Positions 1 through 12,900 of a DNA stretch of 64,000 bases are shown in pieces (the first letter of the stretch is position 1; the number at the start of each line of letters is the position of its first letter). The stretch spans positions 7,579,433 to 7,643,432 of the forward strand of contig CM057157.1 in the NCBI GenBank assembly GCA_029962745.1. The letters are read 5' to 3'. The notes under the pieces are model-generated. The model was not told the origin of the DNA. It worked only from the letters and a program-made list of their open reading frames with translations, and searched no databases. Origin of the DNA: Echinometra lucunter. Its lineage: Eukaryota > Echinodermata > Echinoidea > Camarodonta > Echinometridae. Position numbers and translations under genes: made by a program.

Positions 1-474
1 CGCAACTGAAAGAGTCTACGACATTGATGATTCCAAATATTATTGTAGGTCAAACAGAGAAACTTGTTCAGTCTTTGGCAAGTAAAGATTTTTATGATAT
101 TTTGAACCGGACAGGATATTTGGTAGAGGGACCACCGTATTGGGCAAGAATATTTGATATTGATGTAAATTGGAATCTTGTCAAAAATGGGAAAAAAGAA
201 ATTGTATAGGATTCCTGATGTTCTCAGGTTGTATATCTAAAGTTTGTCACTGTTATATGAACATTACTGTCATTCATTGTTAACTTTGATATGATTTGAT
301 CATTGGACCAAATGAATACCTGAAAAGGTGAAAGAGAGAGAGAGAAAAAAGACAAAAAGTAACCGATGAATTCACTGAGAGTTCGGTAAAATCTGACTGG
401 CTACCTACTGATGGACAGTTTCATTTTCATAACCATGCACAAAGGAAATGGATTATGCAAATGCTGATTAGGCA
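1..474 (+). mobile_element. Non-LTR retrotransposon 3' fragment, copy A (internally deleted)
   Basis: An open frame at 24-209 reads as the C-terminal part of a LINE reverse transcriptase polyprotein and contains the words PPYWARIFDID and NLVKNGKKEIV. Bases 131-182 match 488-541 of the next copy, and bases 183-474 match 981-1282. The roughly 440 bases between those two blocks in copy B are missing here. The join falls at a short homology around CTTGTCAAAA, so this looks like an internal deletion. The stretch after the stop is a 3' UTR with a short GA run. I recognise the element type but not the clade. Confidence 0.6.
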
Positions 475-1290
475 ATAGTTGTGTGGAGGGACTACCGTAT
501 TGGGCAAGAATATTTGATACTGATGTAAACCGAAATCTTGTTTTTTTCAAAGAAACTTAAAAGGTATAAATGAAAATAAATTTAAACGGTTTAACTTTAA
601 GCTACTTTATAATTTGTTACCCGTTAAAAGGAAGCTGCTTATGTGGCAAATCTCTAATACAGATACATGTGAATTTTGTGCTTGTCAAGAAGATTTGGAC
701 CATGCTTTTTTGACCTGCAAAATAAACGTGCCTTTCTTTACGAAGTTTGTCGAATTGATAAAACACACTTATGATACTGATTTGCAAAATATAGACTCCT
801 TATTACTGTTAAAATTACAACCAGAAAAAGATCTAGATGATATATTAACTATTGCTTTTTGGAGCATTTATAAGATGATATTTTCAAGAAACGAAACGGG
901 TAAAGAAGAAAGAATCGATTGTTTGTGGTACGTTTTCTTAAAAGAACTGAAAATAAGATTGGATATAAACGATGCTTTTGTCAAAATGGGAAAAAAGAAG
1001 TTGTATAGGATTCCTGATGTCCTTAGGTTGTATATCTAAAGTTTGTCACTGTTATATGAACATTACTGTCATTCATTGTTAACTTTGATATGATTTGATC
1101 ATTGGAGCAAATAAATACCTGAAAAGGTGAAAGAGAGAGAGAGAGAGAAAATAAAAGAAAGAAAAAAAGAAAACCAATGAATTAACTGAGAGTTCGGTAA
1201 AATCTGACTGGCTACCTACTGATGGACAATTTAATTCTCATAACCATGCACAAAGGAAATGGATTATGCAACTGCTGATTAGGTATGTTG
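475..1290 (+). mobile_element. Non-LTR retrotransposon 3' fragment, copy B, with zinc-knuckle
   Basis: The open frame at 614-1039 (141 residues) is the end of a LINE polyprotein. It carries the C-x2-C-x7-H-x4-C zinc-knuckle found after many LINE reverse transcriptases (CEFCACQEDLDHAFLTC), preceded by LLPVKRKLLMW. Upstream, the YWARIFD segment at about 488-541 is in another frame, so the copy is frameshifted and not active. The 3' UTR (1040-1290) has a GA run and repeats the 3' UTR of copy A. It is a dead fragment. Confidence 0.65.
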
Positions 1291-1715
1291 CCCATGCAGT
1301 ATTGGCTTTAAGTTGGGCATTTCCCTCAACCTACATTTGCTTATCTGCCCGTCTATCTAGAAATCAGTCCAATTCACTTCAGCCTTCTAAGCTACTCCAA
1401 AGTTGATTTTTTATATAAATGAAATACAATAAATAAACAATAATAATAATAATAAATAAATAAATAAAAATTGAGAAGCATCAAATAAATTTACTCCACT
1501 GTTACAAACAAGCAGCTTCATTCCACTGGAATACATAACCTTGCTATATCCAGGTGCATAGATAAAACTCGGCGATTGTCCCTTTCTTGTTTCTGTTTAT
1601 TGTCCTGTTTGGCGCTTGCTTTCGAAACAAATCAGGGTCAAGTGCCTGAACTTAATAGTTTATTGCCCCGTATGTCCATCCCAGGAGAACACTAGAAAGT
1701 ATAGGACTAATTCAT

Positions 1716-1718
<3 letters not shown>
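1291..1718. other. Spacer without recognisable gene
   Basis: This is AT-rich spacer with a simple AAT/AAAT run at about 1428-1470. I see no gene or transposon end in it. Confidence 0.5.
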
Positions 1719-1775
<57 letters not shown>

Positions 1776-1815
1776 ACACACACAGACAGAGAGAGAGAGA
1801 GAGAGACAGAGAGAA
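1719..1815. repeat. (GA)n microsatellite with a short (CA)n interruption
   Basis: The sequence is almost pure GA dinucleotide, broken by a short CACACACACAG stretch at about 1772-1784. The leucine/serine open frame on the minus strand here is only a translation of the repeat. Confidence 0.95.
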
Positions 1816-1893
1816 GCGGGGAGGGTGTCGTTTGAAATTTTCAATAAATTTTTGCGTTCAAAAAGAGGACCCTCAAAAATGAGGCCACCCACA

Positions 1894-2246
1894 GTGGCGG
1901 CGATTTCATGTAACGATTGGGGGGGGGGCAGAAACACCGAAGGTCACCGCCGAAAATCTGTTTGGAAGAGGTGGAATGGGATAATCGTTATCATGCGAGC
2001 GAGCGAAGCGAGCGAGCTAAAACAACCGCAAAAATAACGAAAGAAGCCTCGTTTTGCCATCAAAATACACTCAAGGCCTATAAAATATTGAAGTGGTTGG
2101 CCTAAATGGTCACCTCACTCAAAATAGAAAACAAAAATATTAGGCCTAAGTTTTAAAATCGAGGGGGGGGGGGCGATCTCCCCAGAAAAAATTGAAGGGG
2201 GGGGGGACATGTCCCCCCGTCCCCCGTCCCCCTCCCGTTGGCCGCC
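1894..2246. mobile_element. Possible degenerate hAT-like non-autonomous element
   Basis: The left end CAGTGGCGGCGAT and the right end GGCCGCCTATG form an imperfect inverted pair. They are flanked by similar 8-base words (GCCACCCA and GCCCACCC), like a decayed hAT target duplication. Inside are G-runs at 1918-1928, 2163-2174 and 2198-2206 and the tract GCGAGCGAAGCGAGCGAGC at about 1996-2018. The ends resemble the well-preserved element at 37304-37492, but the match is weak. Confidence 0.35.
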
Positions 2247-2289
2247 TATGAGCCCACCCGCCTCCTTCCCCCGGTTCCTTCCCCCCAAA

Positions 2290-3020
2290 ATAAGTAAATA
2301 AACAAACAAACAAACATACGAACAAAAAAACAAATAAACAAACTCACACACAAACTTGCGGCATTATGGATTTGCCAGGAGTGACCACACATATTAGTAA
2401 TTGCTACCACATAAGTGTATAGAGATAATAGTCATACCTGTAGTGTTGTCACCTATATAAAGACGTGACCCATGTCTCAGAAGTACCTTGGAACATTTCT
2501 TTGAAAATAAGCAAGAGATTTCAAATATGCTTTGTAACGATTTACAAAATGTATTTCTTGGTAGATCGGAGATGCTATGATGTCACTGTTACGCAACACT
2601 TGGCGTAAATACTTCGCATGGAAATTCAAAGGCATGTAAAAAGTGACAATCGCCGATTTTTGTGGAACTGAAACTAGCACTTTATTGTTCAGAGTAAATA
2701 ATGACTGTTTGGGGTTAAAACAAATGCTCAATATTGCAACATGAAACCCTTCTATATTATCTTGTTCTATATTAAAATCATCAATGTTATCGTTTCGAAC
2801 AATCGTTTTAAGAGGGAAATGACGGGGATGAACAATGACTGAACTTCAGGATCGTGAACCACGACTGTGTTGCATGGGTATGAACTTGTTCGTAAGAACT
2901 TCAGCATTACATGTACACTCCCTGTGCAGAAGCAAAGAATTTCCAGAGGGGTGCTCGTCGTGGTTTGTAACAGCCTGCCAAGCTGCTCTCTGACAGCCAA
3001 CCCGCGCTCTCGGTTCTACC
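2290..3020. other. Upstream flank of the lipoprotein gene
   Basis: An A-rich AAAC/AAAT simple repeat occupies about 2288-2345. The rest is unique-looking sequence upstream of the promoter, with no open frame that I trust. Cis-regulatory elements may lie here, but none can be named by eye. Confidence 0.4.
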
Positions 3021-3027
3021 AGCTCTT

Positions 3028-3085
3028 GATTGGTGCAAAAGTTAGCTATAAATTGCTGTTGCTTTTCCATCTCGATTTAATACCT
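3028..3085 (+). promoter_or_regulatory. Core promoter of the lipoprotein gene (CCAAT and TATA boxes)
   Basis: A TATAAA sits at 3047-3052, with an inverted CCAAT box (ATTGG) about 20 bases upstream at 3029-3033. A start around 3075-3085 would give a 5' UTR of about 85 bases before the ATG at 3166. The spacing is normal for a strongly expressed, tissue-specific animal gene. The transcription start itself is inferred. Confidence 0.5.
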
Positions 3086-3165
3086 GGAAGCTTGCATATG
3101 AGGAGAGGAGAACCTTATTCTTTGGAGTTCCAGTGGGATACCTTGCCCCGATACTGGGACCAATT

Positions 3166-3220
3166 ATGGATTTCAAAACGCTCTTAGTCCTCGCTTGTGT
3201 AGCGGCTGGATGTCTAGCTG
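3166..3220 (+). other. Exon 1: signal peptide of the lipoprotein
   Basis: The first 18 residues (MDFKTLLVLACVAAGCLA) have a short charged start, a hydrophobic core and small residues before a likely cut after Ala18. The mature N-terminus would begin GPVRETYCSEEC, encoded across exons 1-2. The first cysteine pair (Cys26, Cys30) follows at once. Confidence 0.85.
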
Positions 3221-3840
3221 GTATGTTTCTCCTGCGATGTTTTTTGAAAGAAATGATTTCAGTCTTTTGTTATCTTGTTATCTTGTTTTCTTTTTATCCC
3301 TATTTCTCATCTCCTATTTTTCTGTCATCAAGGGAACAGTTGTACTTCTCATAGTCATGATAGTCTAAATATTGGGTAGAAAATGCTGCATTTTGACTAT
3401 TTGACTTCTTGTTTCACGTTCATGTAACTGGAATGTCATGCACAAGTTACGAATTCATTCGTCTATATTTCTGTTTATGGATAAGATTCTAAAAGTATTC
3501 CTACCATTATTGATTTTCTATACGTTTACACTTTGCTTGTCAGAAAAAAAAAAAAAAAAAAAAACACCCCAAAACGAATATCTTACATTACTGATGATTT
3601 CGATATGATTCCCTGCATTTTGACGATTTGACTTCTTTTTTCATGTTCATTCATGCACAAGTACTATATAGATTTGTATATACTTTTGTTTATATATATA
3701 TACATATATATCATTAGTTATTATTTATGTTTTTGCTCTTTGCTGGCTGGTCCGAAAATAAGTGAATATTTTACGTTTTTTTTTTAAAATTCTGCAATTG
3801 TTCCATGTATGATTGTGATAAGGGCTAGAGAGACAGAGAC

Positions 3841-3904
<64 letters not shown>

Positions 3905-6900
3905 GGGGGGGGGGGGGAGGAGGAGTGATGAAAGGTGAGAGATATTACTGTCGTATATTACATGGTAACATAACCACTTGGCCACTTTTCGCAACTGGTA
4001 CATTTCTCCGAACTTGACTTAAGTAACATGGAAGAAGACTTAAACGTCATTCATTGTTAGTTGACTTGTAGCAGTGTCACCTGCTTGAGAACCAGAAAAT
4101 TGATTATGCAAGTTAATCCTTTATCCAGAAGTGGATTAGGCCTGTATACCGACGGCTATGTAGTGTAGGCCTGCGTGCTTTTCTTTGTTTCCGAACTTGT
4201 TTTTCGCTGCTCTTCATGGAGTATATTCGAGATACAAGGAACCAGTCAGTTTTCCTTCTGGGTTATGTTCAGCGAGTCCTACGTATTCCTTATGTTCAAG
4301 CTCCAATATTGCGAATATTGCAACCTATTTCCTGACTATACAAACAATAAGAAAAATATATATGTATATTAATATTCTTAACTTCTGTGCTATGAAATCT
4401 CTCTTATTATATCAAAGTAGTGTAGGCAGTTCCACTGTCTTTCTGTCGTTTTATTTAGCCTTGCTATACACAAAAAGATTTCAATATCACAAGGCAATTT
4501 CCTTTTGGTGCCAAGGAGAAGTTTCTTTCACAAGGTTAAGATTGTGCTCATGTGATTTCTTCCATGTGAAGGAAGACGTAGAAGAGATATCAACAACCTC
4601 GCATCTAAACACTGACACACTTTGCAAGGTTGCTTTATATGACACATTTCGTCCAGGGTCCAATTTGGAACGTTCTTGGAAAGCACTGTATGAAGAGCCA
4701 GCACATGTAAACAAACTCCAACTGAGCAAAACAGCTGGGGGTTTGGCTAGCTCTTTAAATCCTGAAACGGAGTTGGCTTTTCTCCAACAAAACCCCGAGT
4801 TCGTTTTTAGCGAGCTGACAAGGGAATAACAAGGAAAACTTGGATAACCAAAACCCAATTGAGAGTTTTCAAACAGGTCGTTCACCTCTAGTAGTTATAA
4901 GAATTATTTGTAGTGTTCATATCTTTGACAGAATTATGGCAAGCCATAAATGTATAATGGGTTTTACTATGGCAAGAAAATTATGGCAAGTCATCGTACA
5001 GTTATTAATTTTTTTTTTGTCTTGAAACATTAGTGCGAAGCTTTTCTGTCTCAACTTTCATCTGCAGGGACATCTTGAAAATGAGGTCATAAATGGGAAA
5101 AAAGTTAGAAGTGTAGGATTAGTTTTATGGATTATATAATGAAGGAGAATATTAATTCGCTTGCATATCTTCGCATCTTCAGAAATATGATACATAATCT
5201 AGAAGGCACAATTCATTGTTATGGACTAATCACCGTAATTATCAACATTTCCCCATTTGTTTGATTCACATTTTCATTATTTATTACATATATCTTAATT
5301 TATGTTTTGTTTTGCAGGACCAGTGAGGGAGACGTACTGTTCGGAAGAATGCAATAGTCGAGGTAAGAACAATGAAACTTGAGTTATGTCAGTTATGTCT
5401 GATTAGAGAGAAGAGTCGGTGAGAGACAGAAAGCTTGCGATGAGAGAAAAAGAAAGGACGGTGAATAGGGAAGGAAATGGCGAGGACTAGGTTTTGAAGA
5501 AGAAAGAACAGGTCAGAATATGTAAACAACCAGCCACAAAACTTAGCAGTAGGAAGGAGGGGCCATAAAAGGGTACATGATTTGCATGGAATAGTGTTTT
5601 GTTCGTGCGTCACAGTTGAGGTTTCTCGGTAAAAGGGGGTAAGCAACCTGCATGTAATCTTCCTTGAACTGTTGCGCACGTGCAGACCCAGCTGATCGTT
5701 GTTTACATCAGGGATATTGTTGCATATCCCTGTTTACATCAACTCGCTATCCTATTGGTCAACTATAAATGTGGCGTAGAGTAATGCAGAGTAGTGCAGT
5801 GTGAGTATCGTCTGCTTCAGATAAAAGAGATGTTTCTATCTAAATCTACGGTATGTAGCTTCATAAGACGTTAATGAGGTGCATGTATCTCCTGGATACT
5901 TTAGTCACTAAAACATTTTCACCAGATTGTCGTTTTGATGAAAGACATGGGAAATTGTCAACGAGATGTAAAAGTTTTTAAGATTCAGTCCTATGTGCTA
6001 ATATGTATGTCCTCTTTTAATTTTATGAAGATATTTTTTTTTTTTGGTCGTGTTGTGGGAAGTTTCACTGCTGCTGACCGAGTGAAAACCAGGATGAGAG
6101 AGATGAATGGTGTATTTACTAATGGTATGTTGATAGATGTGTGTATTGAACACTCAGTCTGGAAAACTTGTTCAGTATGTGTATTAAAAAAAAATGAACT
6201 GAGACCTACCCCCCCCCCCAATGAGGTTTCCAATTTCCCATGATAATGATGGTGATGATGATATTATGGTGGTGATTGCAATGATAATGATGGTGCTGGT
6301 GACTGCATGATGATGACTATGTTAATGATGAGGGTGAGGATTGCAATGAGGATGCTGATGATCATTATTGATGATGATGATTGTGATGATGATGATGATG
6401 AGAATAGTTATCAAAGTTAGCAACAGGGATAAAGATGGTGAGGATGATGATGACATTGACAATGCTTGCAAGGAGGATGGTTATGGTGGTAATGAGTGAT
6501 GTGCTGCTGCAGATGATATGATGATGATGACTGTAATAGTGATGATGATGATGACAATTATGATAAATGATGAGGCCATTGGTGATGGTGATGTGATAGT
6601 GATATAGTGATGATACACACCACTGCTATGCATCACGAGTAAGTTCTTGTAGGTAAAAGAGCAAAGTCTGTCGTGAAAATTTTTGAATAAAAAAACTGCC
6701 CCATTTTCTTATAGCATGTTTTTATTGATCGCCTAGGAGAGGAATAGTATAGGGATGTACAGTAGGCTTTGTGCAGTAAAGCATGTCCCTTGGTGAAGTA
6801 GCCTGAATCCTTTGATCCTGTAAGTAAATATCTTGGGGACCAACTGTTTTAGTCCTATATGAATGATTTTTTAATTTGGTTTTGAACCCTGGGATCCATT

Positions 6901-9900
6901 GGTTAAATGTCTGGGATCCATTGGTTAAATGTCCACTGAGCTATCCCACTGCCTCTTCATGACATGGAACATTAATCGTTAATGAATTCTATTTTATGCG
7001 ACTTGTTCTATAGATGATGAAGGAATGTTCAGAGCTTTCAAAAGCTACTACTTCTCGTATGCCGTGGACATTGACAGCAGAATCAATGGCGCGAATGGTG
7101 ACCAATCCTCTACCGTACATGTTAGAGCTTTGGCTATCATCGAAGGTCTCTCAGCCTGTGAAATGATGCTGAAGGTATGCAAATTGGTATTTTCCATGCA
7201 TTAGAATCATCCTGATTTTTTTATCACTTATTTTCTTGGTCATGCAACCATACCCATCATGTGAATCTATGCCACTCTAAAAAAAGGGGGAAAAAACAAA
7301 GAAATGGCCTTGTACATGAATATGAATTTACATTTGAGACATATTTGCAATTTCTTCAAAGATGCAACATGGCAGAGGACACCAAGTATACAGTATCCAT
7401 GGCAAATACTGGTATGCTTAAAATGCACTATATTACATTTTCGCAACTTCTGCCAATCATGTTACATATCATTTCTTGGAGATGAATTTTTTGGAGAGAA
7501 ATTACGCTGTTATATTTCACATATATTTGAACAAAGTAAAGGCCAGAATAGTATACTGGTAATAAAACTTCCTTCAAATGCTGTTGTATGATTGCTTTAT
7601 GAAATGATTTACATGGTCACATATTAATTCTACAGCTCACTGACATCAGCATCATGGAGAGAAGTCAGGATGGCCCCATGGTTGCCGCGGAGACCTCCAC
7701 CACCTTCAGCGAGACCCTGATGGCTCACCCACTGCGCTTCTCCATGGAGGGCAACGGCACCATTACCTCTGTATGCCCTGAAGCTGGGGAAGAGATCTGG
7801 GCTCTCAATGTGAAGAGGGGCTTCCTCTCTCACATCCAGACCAAGAGGACAACCTCCAACGATGTCTTTGGGGAAGGTGGAGTATTTGAGGTAAGGAGCA
7901 ACACAATACAATGTATGCTGGGAGTACACATTTGTGCTTCATCTTCAAGCACTTTCTGTGTGTAGTCAAGACAGTATTATCATTTTTATAAGTGCCCTAG
8001 CCATATCATCATGCTAACCTTTTCTGGAGTTTTGCAAAGAGGAATTTGTTGTTAGCTCTAGATCCCCTGTTAGTATTTCAAGGTTTTGCAGTTGGAATTG
8101 ATATCATTGCTATTTCTTAAATTCTTCTCATGGAATGAAAATTAAAGACTCCAAAAAGGTTGTCTGACAACATCAACTAGGTGTGAATGATAATGCCTAC
8201 AAAATGTCCCTACACTAAGTTCTTATTCTTTACATTGAAACTTTTCCGACTTGCTCTGAGTGTATATCAGTAAATATATCTGAGATGCTCTGGATCAAAC
8301 TGTTTTGTTAGCCTCACTCTATAGATCTCTTGAATTGGATCAAATGTCTAACGAATACCTCCCTCTCATCCATGTATTACAGACAAGTGTTACTGGCACC
8401 TGCATGCCTGTTTACAGTTCTACTGGATCAGAGACATTCCTCAAGACTAATGACTACCTGATGTGCAAGCATAGGACTAACCTTAACATGTTTGTGGATG
8501 CCATTCCTGTCCATCTTCTTGCAGTAAGTGTTCCAGTCATTTCTCCTCATTCAAAATGCATTTATTCTCATCTCTCAATCTGGGAAAAAATTAAGATTTT
8601 TCTGTACGGGGGCTATTTTTCTTAATTCTGTTCATTACAAATGACATTTTGTATTGAACCCAATGGCAATTTACAGGGTTTTTTTTGCAAATTAGAAGGG
8701 CTATTTATGATATTTTTGGGGCAAATCACCCTTAGCCCTCATGTATTTTTTTCACTGCTCTCAATCCAAGCACAGCTCTTGGTTAACCCTCAAAATAGCT
8801 GCAAGCCAGCTCTATATTTTGTATGGTGCTTAGTGTTTGTTGAATTATTATTATTATTTTTTTTTTTTTTGGGGGGGGGGGGGGGGTGCGATGTGAAATA
8901 AAACTTTGCACTGAACTGCAATGAATTGAATTGAATGATGCATAATTCTTCTTTTGCTTGCAGCCTACTGCCAGCCCTTTGAGTAGCAGGATGGAGTGTT
9001 CCTATGTGATGGATACGCAGGGTATTAGCTCAGTAGAATGCCATGAGATACACACGCTCAAACCATTCGCTGAATCAGACTCTAAACCTGAAACAGTGGT
9101 TCATACTGTCATCACCAAGGGTGATGTCAGGCCCAGCATTGACTCATCACTCAGTAAGTGAGACAGATCATTTGGGAACAGATTAAGGATTTAACCTCTT
9201 CTCTGCAGTGGATGGTAAATGCTGCCCACAAATGATTTTTTATGATGACCAATATACTCAGACTTAAAAATGGTAAAGTTTTTATTCCTAAATCAGAATT
9301 TGGTTCCCCCAGGAATGACGTTTATTACCTTTCAAGATATTTCATCCCCAGTTTGAAAATGGAGTAAAGCCATTTGATTGAAAATTTTACTTGTGAAGGA
9401 AAGTTTTGAACATTGTTCAAAAGCCTGGTGGAACAAAAAGTACAGAGAAGCCAGTGTTTTGCTTTTGAAAAGTGGCTTTATTACAGCCTTGAAACCATCA
9501 CATTTAGGACATGTGGCATAGTATTTTGAAAATGATTTAGTATGTTTATTCATCCAGATTGTAAAAATGTTTTTATTGATGTCAATTGAATGAAGGGATC
9601 CAAAAATACAAAAAAAAACAAAAAAACACCAAGTTGTATGATTGCTGTAAAGCAAAATGTGTATTGAAGCCCCAAAACTGAACTGCAATAAACTTTCACA
9701 CCATATGCTGCACTTTTTTGTTGAGTCCTATGTACATGTATTTGACATACCTTTGTGCTCTGCTTTGCAGGTAGTGAATTCACCCGTAGGACCAGCCTGC
9801 TGTATGAAGACCCAATCCAGGTCTCAACAATCACCAGCGATGATGTCCGAAGCACTATCACCCAGATCTGTGAGTCCGTCACCAATGGCGTCAGTGCTGA

Positions 9901-12900
9901 GACTCCAGGCCTCTTTGAAACACTGACCAAGCAGTTTGGAGAACTTGATACTGATAACATGAACACAGTCATCAACAGACTTTTCAGGATTTGCCCTCAA
10001 GTGGAGACAAATGAAGTCATGTAAGTCAAGAGATACTACTACCTGTTTCTCTTTCTGTGAAAGTCAAGGTAACCAAGCCAGTTGGATTGGCACCTTGAGT
10101 TGTACTTTTAATTGTTGATGACAGAAAATGTACCATTTTTAAGGAGGGGTGAATATCACCATATTGCCGATATTAAGACCCAGGGTAAACAAATACTCCA
10201 AAATGTAACATTGTGCAGCCTTACTCAGAGCACTGCTGAAGAGTTCACAGGATCGTAAACACCATGTATAAAATGAAGACATTTCCAGCATATTAGATTG
10301 TTGTTTACATCATCTGCTGATCACTTGAGTAATGTTTGTGTCTTTTCTTTACTAGGATGTGTAAATCACTGTAACAACCCATTTAATGTGTGTATATTTA
10401 CACCTTACATCTTCTGCTAATGTTTGTATCCTTGCAGTAACATGGTGAAAGACGCTCTTACTGACTGTGACACAGAACAGTGTGCTCAGGGATTCCACTC
10501 TATCATCCGGACAGAGAACTCAGCTGAAAACGAATTCTACCTCAGGAAATGGTTCATGAAACTTGTCTTCCACAAGAATCCTACCAAGAACATGATCAAC
10601 CTAGTCCACGTAAGTCGAGGAGCAATTTGTCAATCAGTAACTTGTGTTTACTAAATATTCATTGCACCTCATAATTATAGGTTGATCTGTGGTAATTTGC
10701 ACCATAAAAAAGGGGCCTTTCAGTGATGACTATGATGGTTCCTCAATTTCATCCGAGATGTGAGAACAGAATTTAATGTTCTATCCCAAATTTTAGTCTT
10801 TTTTGTCTGTAATCTTTGATATCTTCAAACCTGCTTCAAATGATAAGAGCAAAGCTATGTCTTTGCAAAAGTCTACCGCAAATCTTACATGTGTTACTTT
10901 AGTTCTGCCACCATGATTTACCTCTTTTTATAATCATTTATCTTCAGAGCTATGTACATGGAAACCCAGAAGTGAACCTCCCATCCTACTATGCCCTTTC
11001 CTCCATGATTCATCAATACTGTCGTATGTCAGACGATGACTGCTCGAAGGATGGAGATATCTTGAATGCTGCTATCATCTTTGAAGATAACCTCCATGAT
11101 TCCTGTTTGCCAGAGAGCGACGATGATCAAAAGAAGGTAGGTTATGCAGGCTTTAACTGTGTATAGGTCTTTAAGTGAAACTTATTTCAATGAATATGAC
11201 ATATTATTAAGAATTATATAATATCATTATATGCACATAACTTACGAAGTACACAGGATAAGCTGCTTAGAACTATTAGCTACCTCACATAAAAACAAAA
11301 GTAACTCTTGGGGATCGTGCTTTCAGTTGTGCTGCTCCAAAACTTTGGAATAAACTCCCACTGTAAATAAGAAAAGCTCCATCTGTTACCGCCTTCAAAG
11401 TTTTATTGAAGACTCACCTTTTTTCAGAAGTTTTTGGTTAGTTGTATTACATGTGTATGTTTAACTTGTTTGAGCAGTAGCATTGTTGGGAGCTCTGTTG
11501 CATTACAATGCAGTAGAGTATATTTACATAGTAACTACGCTATATAAATGATGTAATTATTTATCATTATTGTTATGGTACTCAGTCATATTCATGCAGT
11601 GATGAATATAGAAATTGGGGCTGGACTATCAAAACCAATATGCCATCTGTGCATTTTTGGATGGAATTTTGCTTATTTTATTAAACACAGTTGGTGACAT
11701 TTCAAGAAGTGGGAATGACAGATTTCAATGTAAATCTTATACTCAGAGGAAGGAAGAACTGTAATTTATCCCTTGTCCAATTTTCTTATATCATGATTCA
11801 GTATCCCAGTTAAATGTGATTTCAGGATTGGGGGGGGGGTGAAAGTTTGTTCTATGGTTTTCAGTCCTGATGCATCATAGTTAAAAGACCTCTTTTAGAA
11901 CAATTTGTTTCGTCATTTATAATGTATGATGATGTTTGACATGTAACTGTACATGTACATCCCAAAGTCCCATTTTTCAGCTGACAATGCATTTTACAGT
12001 TACCACCTGCATGTAATCTTCATATTCAATTTCTAGATCCTTATGTCTCTGAGGGCCATTGGTAACATGGGTCTCATCCAGAGAAAGAACCTGCTCAACA
12101 GGTGCAATAGGGAGCAAAACCCTGCCCAACTTCGTGTTGCTGCAGTTGATGCCTACAGAAGAGCTTCTTGTAATGCTGTACCTGTAAGTAATATGTTTCT
12201 TTGTAAAGCACATCTCATGCACATGCAGAGCTCTGTATTTCACTACTCTGGATTGCATCTCTAGTGTAGCAATCCACACAAACCCAATGATTATGAACAG
12301 AATACTTATCTTCTATGTATCAGAGAGGTCAAGTGCAGTTATCTCTGCCTGTAAGGGCCCATTGTTCATTGCTTACTGCTGCATGGATTCTGTGGGATCA
12401 AACAAGGCATCGTGTCCACACCACAGTTTGCATCATGAGCAGGGTTTGAACACATCCCCTTTGTCCTTCCTGTTTTGAAGTGCAATTGCCATCTTCCTTT
12501 TGAAGATACTGCACTTTCTGATTCGTTTATTTCCACATTTCATAAAAAAGTTACTGTAACATTACAGTTACATTTTCTGTGCTAGGGTAGAAGAATTTAC
12601 AGGTGAGATTTTACCCGTACACACAGTATCAAAACTGATATTGACTTGCTGCCTCAGCAACAGAAGAGCTAAAACGTACATGGACAAATTAGATTTCATT
12701 GATGCTACCAGAAAGAAAAGTCCAATACTTAGTGTTGTCTTTGTGCATTCTTGTCATTGCATTAAAACATAGATATAAGGTTTGTCACTCGCAAATGGCT
12801 CTCTTTCATTTTTTATCATCAGACTGAGCGATTCATGGGTATCTTCAGGACCATTGATAATGACAGTGAGTTGAGGATTGCTGCCTACCGTGCCATCATC

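Noticed and set aside
1707..1937. Minus-strand open frame rich in Leu and Ser
   Set aside because: It is a translation of the GA repeat with no family features.
6238..6620. CRISPR-like regularly spaced repeats
   Set aside because: These are decayed GAT microsatellite units without unique spacers, in a eukaryotic intron.
7630..7929. Minus-strand open frame over exon 4
   Set aside because: It is a shadow of exon 4.
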